Below are positions 27,637-36,786 of a DNA stretch of 64,000 nt, piece by piece; within the stretch, counting starts at the first letter, position 1, and each line of letters starts with the position of its first letter. The stretch is from Sulfitobacter indolifex (GTDB taxonomy: Bacteria > Pseudomonadota > Alphaproteobacteria > Rhodobacterales > Rhodobacteraceae), in NCBI RefSeq assembly GCF_022788655.1, contig NZ_CP084951.1, positions 2,790,001 to 2,854,000 on the forward strand. The letters run 5' to 3'. The position numbers and the translations under genes are program-made. A model generated the notes under the pieces. It saw nothing but the letters and a program-made list of their open reading frames with translations, was not told where the DNA came from and ran no database searches.

Positions 27637-28575
27637 ATGAACCGGATGCTCACCAGCCTTGACGGCACCCCCGCCAGCCGCCTCGCCTTCGGCACGATGC
27701 AATTCGGTGGCCGCGCCGATGCGGCGGCCTCCCGCGCGATGTTCGACGCCTGTATCGCGGCGGGGATCACCCATTTCGACACGGCGCATGTCTATACCGA
27801 TGGCGCCTCTGAAACGCTGCTGGGCCAGTTCGTGCAAGACCGCCGCGACAGCCTGATCGTGGCCACCAAAGCCGCCTATACCGGCGGTGCAGGTCGCGCC
27901 AATATCCTCGCCTCTGCCGAAACGTCGCGCCAGCGGATGCAGCTTGATACGCTTGATGTGCTCTACCTGCACCGCTTCGACCCAGACACACCGCTGACCG
28001 AAAGCTTCGCCGCGCTGGCCGAGGTAAAACAGCAGGGCCACATTCGCAAAGTAGGCCTGTCAAACTTCGCCGCATGGCAGGTCGTCAAAGCGGCCCATAT
28101 CGCCGCCGACTTCGGCCTAGAGATCACGGTGATCCAGCCGATGTACAACCTCGTCAAACGTCAGGCCGAGGTGGAAATCCTGCCCATGGCCCATGACCTC
28201 GACATCCTCGTCGCGCCCTACTCCCCCCTGGGCGGTGGGCTGCTGACCGGGAAATACGCCACCGGGGGCACAGGTCGCCTCAGCGAAGATGACCGCTATG
28301 CCGCCCGCTACGGCCAAGAAGCGATGCACGGAGCTGCTGCCGGTCTTGCCGCCCTCGCCCGCGATCTCGGCACCCACCCTGCGACCCTCGCCGTGGCTTG
28401 GGCCGCGGCACATCCAACGGCACCAACACCGATCATCTCCGCCCGCTCTCTGGCACAGCTTGAACCCTCGCTGGCCGCGCTGACCTACCAGATGACACCG
28501 CAGACCTACGCCGCGATTGCGGCCCTCTCGCCCACGCCCCCGCCCGCGACAGACCGGCTGGAAGAACAGACATGA
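27637..28575 (+). CDS. Aldo/keto reductase family oxidoreductase
   Basis: 312-residue (beta/alpha)8 NADPH-dependent reductase. Catalytic residues are visible as D and Y in HFDTAHVYTDG (about 46-56), K in IVATKAAYTG, and H in VLYLHRFDPDTPLTES. The cofactor region is PYSPLGGGLLTGKY. The start may be ATG 27637 or ATG 27646 (MLTSLDG). It overlaps the DUF938 gene by four bases. Resembles the YajO/Tas-like group; substrate not predictable. Confidence 0.9.
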   Translation: MNRMLTSLDGTPASRLAFGTMQFGGRADAAASRAMFDACIAAGITHFDTAHVYTDGASETLLGQFVQDRRDSLIVATKAAYTGGAGRANILASAETSRQRMQLDTLDVLYLHRFDPDTPLTESFAALAEVKQQGHIRKVGLSNFAAWQVVKAAHIAADFGLEITVIQPMYNLVKRQAEVEILPMAHDLDILVAPYSPLGGGLLTGKYATGGTGRLSEDDRYAARYGQEAMHGAAAGLAALARDLGTHPATLAVAWAAAHPTAPTPIISARSLAQLEPSLAALTYQMTPQTYAAIAALSPTPPPATDRLEEQT

Positions 28576-29225
28576 CACGTCTTCCGCCCAGTGCCAGCGT
28601 CGCCGAGAACGCCGGCGGCGACCGGCTCTTTGCCCCCGCCGCCGCACGCAACCTCGACGCGCTCTGCAATCTGCTCGCAGTTCACGCCCCACCAACAGGC
28701 CGCGCGTTGGAAATCGCCAGCGGCACCGGCCAACATGTGGTCGGTTTCGCCAAACGCTTGCCCCGCCTCACTTGGCACCCCAGCGACATCGACACCGCCC
28801 GCCGCGCCAGCATCAACGCCCATGCCGCCGACGCAGACCTGCTCAACATCGCGCCTGCCCTACCGCTCGATGCGACTCTACCCGGCTGGGCTGCCGAGCA
28901 TGGCCCCTTCGACCTCATCATGCTCGCCAATCTACTCCACCTGATCTCAACGCCCGCCACGCAATGCCTCATCACCGAAGCCGCCGCAGCCCTCGCCCCC
29001 GGCGGCAAGCTAATCCTCTACGGCCCCTTCAAGCGCGCAGGCGAACTCACCTCTCCCGGCGACACCCGCTTTGACGCTGAACTGCGCGCAGCCGACCCAA
29101 TGATCGGCTACAAAGACAACCTCGACATGGCCCGCTGGCTCAGCGATGCTGGGCTCAGCCCCATCGATGAGGTGGACATGCCCGCCAACAATCTCGCCTT
29201 TATCGCAGGAAACCCCAGCCCATGA
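28572..29225 (+). CDS. DUF938 family, SAM-dependent methyltransferase-like
   Basis: 217-residue class I methyltransferase-like protein. Conserved DUF938 features: RLFAPAAARNLDALC, glycine-rich SAM loop LEIASGTGQHVVGFAKRLP, WHPSDIDTARR (acidic residue for the SAM ribose), and GPFKRAGELTSPGDTRFD. No experimentally known substrate for the family that I can cite. Coupled by four-base overlaps to the aldo/keto reductase before it and the lysozyme-like gene after it. Confidence 0.88.
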   Translation: MTRLPPSASVAENAGGDRLFAPAAARNLDALCNLLAVHAPPTGRALEIASGTGQHVVGFAKRLPRLTWHPSDIDTARRASINAHAADADLLNIAPALPLDATLPGWAAEHGPFDLIMLANLLHLISTPATQCLITEAAAALAPGGKLILYGPFKRAGELTSPGDTRFDAELRAADPMIGYKDNLDMARWLSDAGLSPIDEVDMPANNLAFIAGNPSP

Positions 29226-30010
29226 TGCTCCGCCGTGCTTTGATCCTGTCGCTTCTGACCCTCGCCGCTTGCGGCGCCCCAAGCGCCCCACCCCCGGCGG
29301 CCCCCGGCGTGCTCTTCACAGCAAAATTCAGCGACAGCGATCCGGTGGATTTCAACGGTCGCAACCCGCAATCCTATCCCGTCCACGGCATCGACGTGGC
29401 CCGTTTTCAAAACAACATTAATTGGAATACCGCCCGGCAAAACGGCGTGAACTTCGCCTTCATCAAAGCAACCGAAGGTGGCGACCTGAAAGACATCAAC
29501 TTCGACACCCACTGGCAAGGCGCGGGTCAAGCGGCCGTAAAGCGCGGCGCCTACCACTTCTACTACTTCTGCACCTCACCCGAGGATCAGGCCCGCTGGT
29601 TCATCCGCAACGTGCCGCGCACCCCCGGCATGCTGCCCCCGGTGCTCGACATGGAATGGAACCCCTTCTCTCCCACCTGCGCCCACATCCGCCCCCCGGC
29701 AGCCGAAGTCCGCGACCAGATGCGCCGCTGGCTCAATGTGGTCGAGCGTCACTACGGCCAACGCCCCATCATCTACACCACACCCAAATTCTACCGCGAA
29801 AATGACCTCGACGGCTTCAACGGCTATGACTTCTGGCTGCGCACCACCGCCAAAGCCCCTGCCGAAGCCTATCCCGGCCAAACCTGGCGCTTCTGGCAAT
29901 ATAGCGCCACCGGCATCGTTCCCGGCATCGGCGGTGACGTAGACATCAACGCCTTCTCCGGCAGCCGCGCCGAGTGGCAAAACTGGGTCGCCACCCGCGC
30001 CCTGCGCTAA
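29222..30010 (+). CDS. GH25 lysozyme-like lipoprotein
   Basis: 262-residue glycoside hydrolase family 25 protein. The N-terminus MMLRRALILSLLTLAACG is a lipoprotein signal (lipobox LAAC), so it is probably anchored in the outer membrane facing the periplasm. The GH25 barrel follows: YPVHGIDVARFQNNINW with the conserved D, FAFIKATEGGDLKD, GAYHFYYFC, and LPPVLDMEWNPFS with the catalytic D/E pair DMEW. The C-terminal FWQYSATGIVPGIGGDVDIN is also typical. Expected to cut peptidoglycan; could act in wall turnover. Confidence 0.9.
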   Translation: MMLRRALILSLLTLAACGAPSAPPPAAPGVLFTAKFSDSDPVDFNGRNPQSYPVHGIDVARFQNNINWNTARQNGVNFAFIKATEGGDLKDINFDTHWQGAGQAAVKRGAYHFYYFCTSPEDQARWFIRNVPRTPGMLPPVLDMEWNPFSPTCAHIRPPAAEVRDQMRRWLNVVERHYGQRPIIYTTPKFYRENDLDGFNGYDFWLRTTAKAPAEAYPGQTWRFWQYSATGIVPGIGGDVDINAFSGSRAEWQNWVATRALR

Positions 30011-30017
30011 CGCCAAA

Positions 30018-30045
30018 GGGGGGAACGCATCCCCCCTCATTCATC
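30018..30045 (+). terminator. Likely terminator after the lysozyme-like gene
   Basis: GGGGGGA, loop ACGCA, TCCCCCC, followed by T-containing TCATTCATCC. It starts 8 bases after the stop codon and is followed by a motif (TTCATCCTTTCTTAAATACCG) that recurs at 33481. Confidence 0.55.
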
Positions 30046-30101
30046 CTTTCTTAAATACCGCTGCACCACATCGGCCCCGCACATAACGCTGGCGGCGGGC
30101 C

Positions 30102-30848
30102 TCAATCTCGCGCGTAATGCCGCGCCACGACGAAAAGCCCGCCCACCAGCAACAGCGGCAGCAAAAATATCCGAAACACATGCACGCCCAACACGGCCAA
30201 CAAGGCGCCGATCAGCTCATCCGCCCGGCTCCAAAGATTGCTGGCAAGCTGCCGGTACTCGGTCAGACCCGGCTCTTCCTCACCCAAAGCCCCACTGCCA
30301 CCGACGCGGGCGGTGATCTCCTCGATCACCTCCATATTGCGCAGATAGACCACCTCGGTAAGCTGGCCTGCCAGCGGCTCCGACACCACCAACGCAAGAG
30401 GCAAAGCCAACCCTAAAAATCCACCATACCACGCCAACCGCCGCGGCAGCCCCGCATGGCCGCGTTTACTGACTGCCCAGACAGCCAATGCAACCGCCAG
30501 CAATCCCAAACCAATCGCACTCACCGGCCCCAAGGCCACCGCGATCACCCCCGTGGCCACCATCACGCCAAAAACCAGCCCCGCGATCCGCTCTACAGTG
30601 TCGTCAATCGGCTCCAATACCTTCAAAGGCCGCGCCGAGCCGGAGGCAATGAACGAGAGCCCCACCTCGATCTCCTGCGCGGTCGACAAAAAGGCGTTCA
30701 ACGTGCGCAGCGTGACATAACTCGCCGCCGCCGTCGTCGCCACATCCGCCGCATAGCCCTGTGCGGCGCTGACAACCGGATTGTCCCGCAGCAGCGCTGC
30801 CGTCAGCGCCAGCACACAGAAAAAAGCAAGCAGCCCCCGGCGGATCAA
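30102..30848 (-). CDS. Hypothetical membrane protein
   Basis: 248 residues, not recognised. An N-terminal hydrophobic segment (LLAFFCVLALTAALL) may be a signal anchor. There are further likely membrane segments around 90-125, 140-160 (GFLGLALPLALVV) and 222-243 (FRIFLLPLLLVGGLFVVA). A charged loop ALGEEEPGLTEYRQLASNLW lies between the last two. It overlaps the end of the FAD/GcvT gene by four bases, so it may be co-transcribed, but no functional link is evident. Confidence 0.75.
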   Translation of the reverse strand: MIRRGLLAFFCVLALTAALLRDNPVVSAAQGYAADVATTAAASYVTLRTLNAFLSTAQEIEVGLSFIASGSARPLKVLEPIDDTVERIAGLVFGVMVATGVIAVALGPVSAIGLGLLAVALAVWAVSKRGHAGLPRRLAWYGGFLGLALPLALVVSEPLAGQLTEVVYLRNMEVIEEITARVGGSGALGEEEPGLTEYRQLASNLWSRADELIGALLAVLGVHVFRIFLLPLLLVGGLFVVARHYARD

Positions 30849-33337
30849 ATATCCGCCCGGATGCGCTGGTTCTTCGGATCATAGGGGCTGTCTTGAACCA
30901 CCTCGGCCTCCCACAGTTGATCAAGCATCTTTACCTTCAGCTTCTGGCCTACCACCGCATCTTCAACTTGCACATAGCCCATGCCAATGCTCTTGCCGAA
31001 TGCGACGGAATAGCCACCCGAAGTCAGCCGCCCGGTCCGACGCTCGCCGTTATACAATACCTCACGCCCCCAGGGATCCGCATCCTCCGGCCCATCAATC
31101 AGCAGCGTCACACATTTCACGCGGATGCCATGATCGACCATCGCCTGCTTCCCGTGAAACTCTTTACTGAGGTCCACAAAACGCGGCAGATCGGCCTCCA
31201 ACGGTGTCGCATCACGGCCCAACTCGTTGCCAAAGGCGCGGTAGCTTTTCTCCTGCCTGAGCCAGTTCTGCGCCCGCGCACCAACCAGCTTCATGCCATG
31301 CGGCGCGCCTGCCTTCTCCAGCGCATCAAACAGATGGTTCTGCATCTCAATCGGGTGGTGCAGCTCCCAGCCCAACTCGCCCGTATAGGCCACCCGGATG
31401 GCCCGCACCGGCACCATGCCCAGCTCAATGTTGCGCATGGTCAGCCACGGAAAACGCTTGTTGCTGAGCACCGTTTCCGGCTCCGCATCGCGTACCAAGT
31501 CCCGCAGCACATCGCGCGATTTTGGCCCTGCAATCGCAAAAACGCCCCACTGCGTTGTCACGTCATGGCACTCAATATAGCCCACCTCAGGCATCTTATC
31601 GGCAATCGCCTTGCGCAGATAATCACTGTCATAAGCGGTCCAAGCCCCGGCTGAGACAAGATAATATTCATCCTGCGCCAACCTCACGATGGTATATTCC
31701 GTTCGCGTCGTGCCCGCCCCGGTCAGCGCATATGTCAGATTGATCCGCCCCACCGAGGGCAGCTTGTTACAGGTAAACCAATCCAAAAACGCCGTCGCGC
31801 CCGGCCCGCGCACCAGATGCTTAGTAAAGGCCGTGGCATCAATCAGCCCCACCCCCTCACGAATAGCCCGCGCTTCCTCCACCGCGTGCTGCCACCAGCC
31901 CCCGCGCCGGAACGAGCGGCTGTCATGATCGCTAAACCCCTCGGGCGCGTAGTAATTCGGCCGTTCCCAACCATTCACCTGCCCAAACTGCGCCCCCCGC
32001 GCCGCCTGCCGATCATAGGCCGGAGAGGTCCGCAGCGGACGGCAAGCCGGGCGCTCCTCATCCGGGTGGTGCAAGATATAAACGTGGTCGTAAGCTTCTT
32101 CGTTCTTCCGCGCGGCATATTCCGTGGTCATCCAATCGCCGTAGCGCTTGGGATCAAGGCTCGCCATGTCGATCTCGGCTTCGCCCTCAACCATCATCTG
32201 GGCCAGATAATACCCTGTGCCCCCCGCCGCAGTGATCCCGAACGAAAACCCTTCAGCCAGCCACATATTCCGCAGCCCCGGCGCTGGCCCCACCAGCGGA
32301 TTACCATCGGGCGTGTAACAAATCGGCCCGTTGAAATCGTCCTTCAACCCGCAATTCTCAGCCGAGGGGATGCGGTGGTTCATCGCCATATACTGATCTT
32401 CGATCCGCTCCAAATCCAACTGAAACAGATCCGCCCGGAAACTATCCGGCACCCCATATTCAAACCGCGCCGGCGCGTTCTTCTCATAGACCCCTAGAAT
32501 CCAGCCGCCGCGCTCCTCGCGCACATAGCTTTGCGCATCCGCGTCACGGATCACCGGATGCTCAACATTCCCCGCCGCGCGGTAATCCACCAGCGCCGGA
32601 TCGCGGTCCATGACAATGAACTGATGTTCCACGGGAATCGCAGGCATCTTGATCCCCAGCATCCGCGCGGTGCGCTGCGCATGGTTGCCGCTCGCGGTAA
32701 CCACATGCTCGGCAGTGATAACGATCTGCTCCTCCGACGGTACAAGGTTACCGCCCTTCTCCACCATCTTCGTGCAGGTCACCTCCCAATGGGTGCCATT
32801 CCATTCAAACGCATCCGCCTGCCACTTACGCTCAATCGCCACACCGCGCTGCCGCGCGCCCTTGGCCATCGCCATCGTCACATCGGCGGGGTTAATATAG
32901 CCGTCCGTCTGGTGATAAAGCGCGCCCTTCAGGTCCGCCGTCTCAATCAACGGCCATTTTGCCTTGATCTCATCGGGGGTGAGCCATTCATACGGCACGC
33001 CACAGGTCTCCGCGGTCGAGGCATAGAGCATATACTCATCCATCCGCGCATCCGTCTGGGCCATCCGCAGATTCCCCACCACGGCAAACCCTGCATTCAG
33101 CCCGGTCTCAGCCTCCAACGTCTTATAAAACTCGACCGAGTACTGATGGATATGCGTGGTGGCAAAAGACATGTTGAACAAAGGCAAAAGCCCCGCCGCA
33201 TGCCACGTCGAGCCCGAGGTCAACTCATCGCGCTCCAAGAGCATCACATCATCCCACCCGGCCTTCGCCAGATGATAGGCAATCGAGGTGCCAACCGCGC
33301 CGCCACCGACAACCAATGCTTTGACTTGCGTTTTCAT
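30845..33337 (-). CDS. FAD-dependent oxidoreductase/GcvT fusion (dimethylglycine/sarcosine dehydrogenase-like)
   Basis: 830-residue two-part enzyme. The N-terminal half is a DAO-type FAD domain (VVGGGAVGTSIAYHLAKAG, residues 9-27). Its SGSTWHAAG contains His46, at the position where dimethylglycine and sarcosine dehydrogenases attach FAD covalently. The C-terminal half is a GcvT-like folate domain (GVFAIAGPKSRDVLRDL; AYTGELGWELHHP; GMGYV). By family it should oxidatively demethylate an N-methyl amine and pass the one-carbon unit to tetrahydrofolate. ATG at 33337 begins the FAD fold; the upstream in-frame ATG at 33382 adds 15 unrelated residues. Substrate unproven. Confidence 0.9.
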   Translation of the reverse strand: MKTQVKALVVGGGAVGTSIAYHLAKAGWDDVMLLERDELTSGSTWHAAGLLPLFNMSFATTHIHQYSVEFYKTLEAETGLNAGFAVVGNLRMAQTDARMDEYMLYASTAETCGVPYEWLTPDEIKAKWPLIETADLKGALYHQTDGYINPADVTMAMAKGARQRGVAIERKWQADAFEWNGTHWEVTCTKMVEKGGNLVPSEEQIVITAEHVVTASGNHAQRTARMLGIKMPAIPVEHQFIVMDRDPALVDYRAAGNVEHPVIRDADAQSYVREERGGWILGVYEKNAPARFEYGVPDSFRADLFQLDLERIEDQYMAMNHRIPSAENCGLKDDFNGPICYTPDGNPLVGPAPGLRNMWLAEGFSFGITAAGGTGYYLAQMMVEGEAEIDMASLDPKRYGDWMTTEYAARKNEEAYDHVYILHHPDEERPACRPLRTSPAYDRQAARGAQFGQVNGWERPNYYAPEGFSDHDSRSFRRGGWWQHAVEEARAIREGVGLIDATAFTKHLVRGPGATAFLDWFTCNKLPSVGRINLTYALTGAGTTRTEYTIVRLAQDEYYLVSAGAWTAYDSDYLRKAIADKMPEVGYIECHDVTTQWGVFAIAGPKSRDVLRDLVRDAEPETVLSNKRFPWLTMRNIELGMVPVRAIRVAYTGELGWELHHPIEMQNHLFDALEKAGAPHGMKLVGARAQNWLRQEKSYRAFGNELGRDATPLEADLPRFVDLSKEFHGKQAMVDHGIRVKCVTLLIDGPEDADPWGREVLYNGERRTGRLTSGGYSVAFGKSIGMGYVQVEDAVVGQKLKVKMLDQLWEAEVVQDSPYDPKNQRIRADI

Positions 33338-33459
33338 GTGCCAATCCCTCTGCGCTAGGCTCATCCCCGTTGTACGCAGCAAGGCAAGAAGCCGCAGGCA
33401 CCAGCCGACCGAACATCGCCAGAAACCGACCTCACCTCACCAAACCCGCCAATCCCGCG

Positions 33460-33501
33460 TTGGGGCGCCCCTCCCCCAACTTCATCCTTTTCCAAATACC
33501 G
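33460..33501 (+). repeat. Hairpin plus TTCATCCTTTTCCAAATACCG motif, second copy
   Basis: TTGGGG...CCCCAA hairpin (33460-33479) followed at 33481 by a 21-base motif matching 18 of 21 bases of the one at 30040-30060; similarity continues into TGCACC. Here no plus-strand gene lies upstream, so it is an orphan copy of a terminator-like element. Confidence 0.45.
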
Positions 33502-33547
33502 TGCACCCCATTTCCCGCCGCACGGCATCAGGGCAGGCCACCCTACA

Positions 33548-34951
33548 TCACCCCGGCAGGATCTTCCCCGGATTCAAAATATTGTCCGGATCCAGCGCCG
33601 CCTTGAGGGTCGCCATGACATCCACCGCAGCGCCCAATTCCTTGCTCAGATAGGCCCGCTTGCCCTGCCCGATCCCATGTTCGCCGGTGCATGTGCCATC
33701 CATGGAGATCGCCAATTCCGCCAGCCAACTCACGAAGGTCTCGCCCCGCGCCACCTCGTCGGCATCGTCCATGTCGATCAACAGTGATGCATGGAAGTTC
33801 CCGTCCCCCGCGTGGCCCACGATGGGCGCGATGAGCTTTAATTCCTCCGCCCGGACTTGCGCGGCCACCACGGCGTCAGCGAGGCGCGAGATTGGCACGC
33901 AGACATCTGTAGCCACCGCCTTACACCCCGGCCGCAGCGCCAGCACCGCCCAATAGCCATCATGCCGCGCCTGCCAAAGCTTCTTGCGCTCTTCGGGCGT
34001 GGTGGTCGCCGCATAGCCGGTGCCGCCGAATTCTTCGGCCAGCATGCCAAAAGTCTCGGCCTGTTCGACAACCCCGGCGTCAGAGCCGTGGAATTCCAAC
34101 AACAAAAGCGGGGTTTCGGGCAAGGTCAGCTTGGAATAGGCATTCACGGCCTTCACCACATCGGCGTCCAAAAGCTCAATCCGCGCCACGGGGAGCCCAT
34201 ATTGGATGACCGCCATTACCGTTTCGCAGGCCGCCTGCACCGTCGGGAAGGAACAACGCGCCGAGGAGATCGCCTCGGGAACGCCCTGCAAACGCAGCGT
34301 GATCTCAGTGATGATCCCCAACGTCCCTTCCGAGCCGACCATCAGCCGGGTCAAATCATACCCTGCCGAGGATTTCCGCGCCCGGCCCCCGGTGCGGATC
34401 ACCCGGCCATCGGCCATGACCACCTCAAGGCTCAGCACATTGTCTTTCATCGTGCCATAGCGCACCGCATTGGTGCCGCTGGCCCGTGTCGCCGTCATCC
34501 CACCGAGCGAGGCATTGGCACCGGGATCGATCGGGAAAAACAGCCCCTGATCGCGCAGATGGGTGTTGAGTGCTTCACGGGTCACGCCGGGCTGCACCCG
34601 ACAATCTAGATCACCCGCGTTGACCTCTAGCACTTGGTCCATCTGCATCACATCGATGCAGATGCCGCCAGCGGGGGCGTTCACATGACCTTCCAGCGAG
34701 GTTCCCGTACCGAAGGCAATCACCGGCACCTTATGCGCTGCACAGATGCGCACCGCCTGCGCCACGTCTTCGGTGGAGGCCGCCATGACCACCCCGTCAG
34801 GTGCCTGCGTTTTGATCCATGTGGTGGTGTGGCCGTGCTGCTCGCGAATGGCTTGACCGGTCAGCAGATTATCCCCAAAGACTTGGCTCAATTCCTCTAG
34901 CGCGGCTGCAAGGCCCGCCTCATTGCGCGGCAGTTCTGCGATCTTCGTCAA
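33548..34951 (-). CDS. FAD-linked D-2-hydroxyacid dehydrogenase (D-lactate/glycolate oxidase GlcD family)
   Basis: 467-residue VAO-fold flavoprotein oxidising a D-2-hydroxyacid such as D-lactate or glycolate. FAD domain: VIAFGTGTSLEGHVNAPAGG, IDPGANASLGGMTATRASGT, GYDLTRLMVGSEGTLGIITE. C-terminal metal/substrate region: IVGHAGDGNFH and TGEHGIGQGKR. Both candidate starts are TTG; the one at 34951 has GGAG eight bases upstream and gives a family-length protein, whereas 35002 has no ribosome-binding site. The divergent-function neighbour at 35058 handles the matching 2-hydroxyacid/2-oxoacid chemistry. Confidence 0.88.
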   Translation of the reverse strand: MTKIAELPRNEAGLAAALEELSQVFGDNLLTGQAIREQHGHTTTWIKTQAPDGVVMAASTEDVAQAVRICAAHKVPVIAFGTGTSLEGHVNAPAGGICIDVMQMDQVLEVNAGDLDCRVQPGVTREALNTHLRDQGLFFPIDPGANASLGGMTATRASGTNAVRYGTMKDNVLSLEVVMADGRVIRTGGRARKSSAGYDLTRLMVGSEGTLGIITEITLRLQGVPEAISSARCSFPTVQAACETVMAVIQYGLPVARIELLDADVVKAVNAYSKLTLPETPLLLLEFHGSDAGVVEQAETFGMLAEEFGGTGYAATTTPEERKKLWQARHDGYWAVLALRPGCKAVATDVCVPISRLADAVVAAQVRAEELKLIAPIVGHAGDGNFHASLLIDMDDADEVARGETFVSWLAELAISMDGTCTGEHGIGQGKRAYLSKELGAAVDVMATLKAALDPDNILNPGKILPG

Positions 34952-35057
34952 TTTCCATCTCCAAACAGCGTCTGTGCGCCGCAGGAAGCCCTGCGGGCGC
35001 AACTTGCGAAAATACTTTTACTCAATAGCCGCCATACCGCCGTCGCCCTACACGGGC

Positions 35058-36044
35058 TTACAGCATGGAGGGCACAACCTGATCCGGCGGACGGTGGCCA
35101 TCATCGAAAGTCTTGATGTTAATCAAAACCTTCTCACCCATCTCGATCCGACCTTCCAACGTGGCCGACCCCATATGAGGCAACAGCACGACGTTCTTCA
35201 GCTCTCGTAGGCGCGGATTGATCTCGCGGCCATGCTCGTAGACGTCCAGCCCCGCGCCTTTGATGTCACCGGCGCGCAGCATCCGCGTCAGGGCGTTCTC
35301 GTCGATCACCTCGCCGCGGGAGGTGTTCACGATCACCGCGTCACGCTTCATCAGCCCCAAACGGCGCGCGTTCATCAGATGAAAGGTGCTCGGCGTATGC
35401 GGGCAGTTGATGCTGATCACGTCCATCCGGCTGACCATCTGATCAAGGCTGTCCCAATAGGTGGCCTCTAACGCGTTCTCGACCTCTTCGCGCAGACGTT
35501 TGCGGTTATGGTAATGCACCTGCATGCCAAAGGCCCGCGCCCGGCGCGCCACGGCCTGACCGATCCGGCCCATGCCCAGAATGCCCAGACGCCGCCCGCC
35601 GACCCGACCGCCCATCAAGGCCGTCGGCGCCCAGCCATCCCAATTGCCGGACTGCATCACCGCCATGCCTTCGGGCATGCGGCGGGTCACGGCCAAGATC
35701 AGCGCCATGGTCATATCAGCGGTATCGTCGGTCAGCACGCCGGGGGTATTGGACACCAGCACGCCGCGCTGGCGCGCGGTGGCCACGTCGATATGGTCAA
35801 CCCCCGCACCGTAATTCGCGATCAGTTTCAACCGCTCGCCTGCCTGCGTGATCAGCGGCGCGTCGATCTCATCCGTGATCGTCGGCACCAGCACATCCGC
35901 TTGGCGCATCGCCGCGCCCAATTCCTCGCGGGTCATGGGCCTGTCATCTTCGCGTAAGGTCACGTCAAACAGCTCTGACAGCCGTGTTTCCACCGCCTCT
36001 GGCAACCGTCGCGTCACTACAACACTCAACCGCTTCTTTGACAT
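35058..36044 (-). CDS. D-isomer-specific 2-hydroxyacid dehydrogenase (glyoxylate/hydroxypyruvate reductase-like)
   Basis: 328-residue NAD(P)H-dependent enzyme. Rossmann loop LGILGMGRIGQAVARRA (about 155-171); catalytic arginine in VNTSRGEVID, glutamate in the DVYEHGREIN region, and histidine in LLPHMGSATLEGR. ATG 36044 (MSKKRLSVVV) is the natural start; the frame runs on to 36086. Followed on the same strand, after 106 bases, by the FAD-linked hydroxyacid dehydrogenase, which fits a glycolate/glyoxylate role by inference. Confidence 0.92.
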   Translation of the reverse strand: MSKKRLSVVVTRRLPEAVETRLSELFDVTLREDDRPMTREELGAAMRQADVLVPTITDEIDAPLITQAGERLKLIANYGAGVDHIDVATARQRGVLVSNTPGVLTDDTADMTMALILAVTRRMPEGMAVMQSGNWDGWAPTALMGGRVGGRRLGILGMGRIGQAVARRARAFGMQVHYHNRKRLREEVENALEATYWDSLDQMVSRMDVISINCPHTPSTFHLMNARRLGLMKRDAVIVNTSRGEVIDENALTRMLRAGDIKGAGLDVYEHGREINPRLRELKNVVLLPHMGSATLEGRIEMGEKVLINIKTFDDGHRPPDQVVPSML

Positions 36045-36199
36045 GCCTGCTCTCCCGGTCTTGGCGTCGCCTCGTTTCACAGGCATGGTGTCTCATGCAG
36101 CGACGAGGCACAAGAACTCGCGCCGGAAAAAGAGCAACAATAACCCGCAGATTTGCACAGCACCGACCCACAGCAGTGAACCGCATAGCAGGCAACTCC

Positions 36200-36709
36200 A
36201 TGATAACCGCTTTTCTTCGCAGCACCCTTTTGGTGGGCGCGCTGCTTTTGGCACAGATGTCCCCCGGCGCTACAGAAGAGGCGCGCGGACAGGTTACGAA
36301 CCTTCCCCTCCCCCGTTTCGTTTCGCTCAAAGCTTCCGAGGGCAACGTGCGCCGTGGCCCGTCCCTGTCGCATCGCATTGACTGGGTGTACAAACGCCGC
36401 GACCTGCCGCTCAGGATCACCGCCGAACACGGCCACTGGCGCCGGATCGAAGACCGCGACGGTATGGGCGGTTGGGTGCATTATTCACTTCTGTCGGGCA
36501 CGCGCACCGTGCTGGTTGAACAAGACATGCTGCAACTTCACGTCAACCCCGACCCAAAGGCCGCCGTCGTGGCGCGGTTGGAACTGGGCGTGGTGGCCCG
36601 TTTGGGCGAATGCACGTTGGAGTGGTGCGAATTGCGCTCGGGCGGCTTTACCGGCTGGGCGCCGAAAGTGCGGCTTTGGGGTGTCGGCCCCAAGGAACTG
36701 CGCGAGTAG
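36200..36709 (+). CDS. Exported SH3-like domain protein
   Basis: 169-residue protein with a Sec signal (MITAFLRSTLLVGALLLAQM). Two bacterial SH3-like modules follow: FVSLKASEGNVRRGPSLSHR...WRRIEDRDGMGGWVHYSLLSG, and LQLHVNPDPKAAVVARLELG...GFTGWAPK. Such proteins are usually periplasmic and may bind peptidoglycan. The ATG at 36200 starts the signal peptide; the open frame back to 35984 overlaps the divergent dehydrogenase. No operon partner. Confidence 0.82.
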   Translation: MITAFLRSTLLVGALLLAQMSPGATEEARGQVTNLPLPRFVSLKASEGNVRRGPSLSHRIDWVYKRRDLPLRITAEHGHWRRIEDRDGMGGWVHYSLLSGTRTVLVEQDMLQLHVNPDPKAAVVARLELGVVARLGECTLEWCELRSGGFTGWAPKVRLWGVGPKELRE

Positions 36710-36786
36710 GTCTGCCTATCGCGCCAATTGCATGATCCCGGCGCTTGCGCCACTCTGCCGGCAAATTTCAAGCCGGAGAGAGCGCC

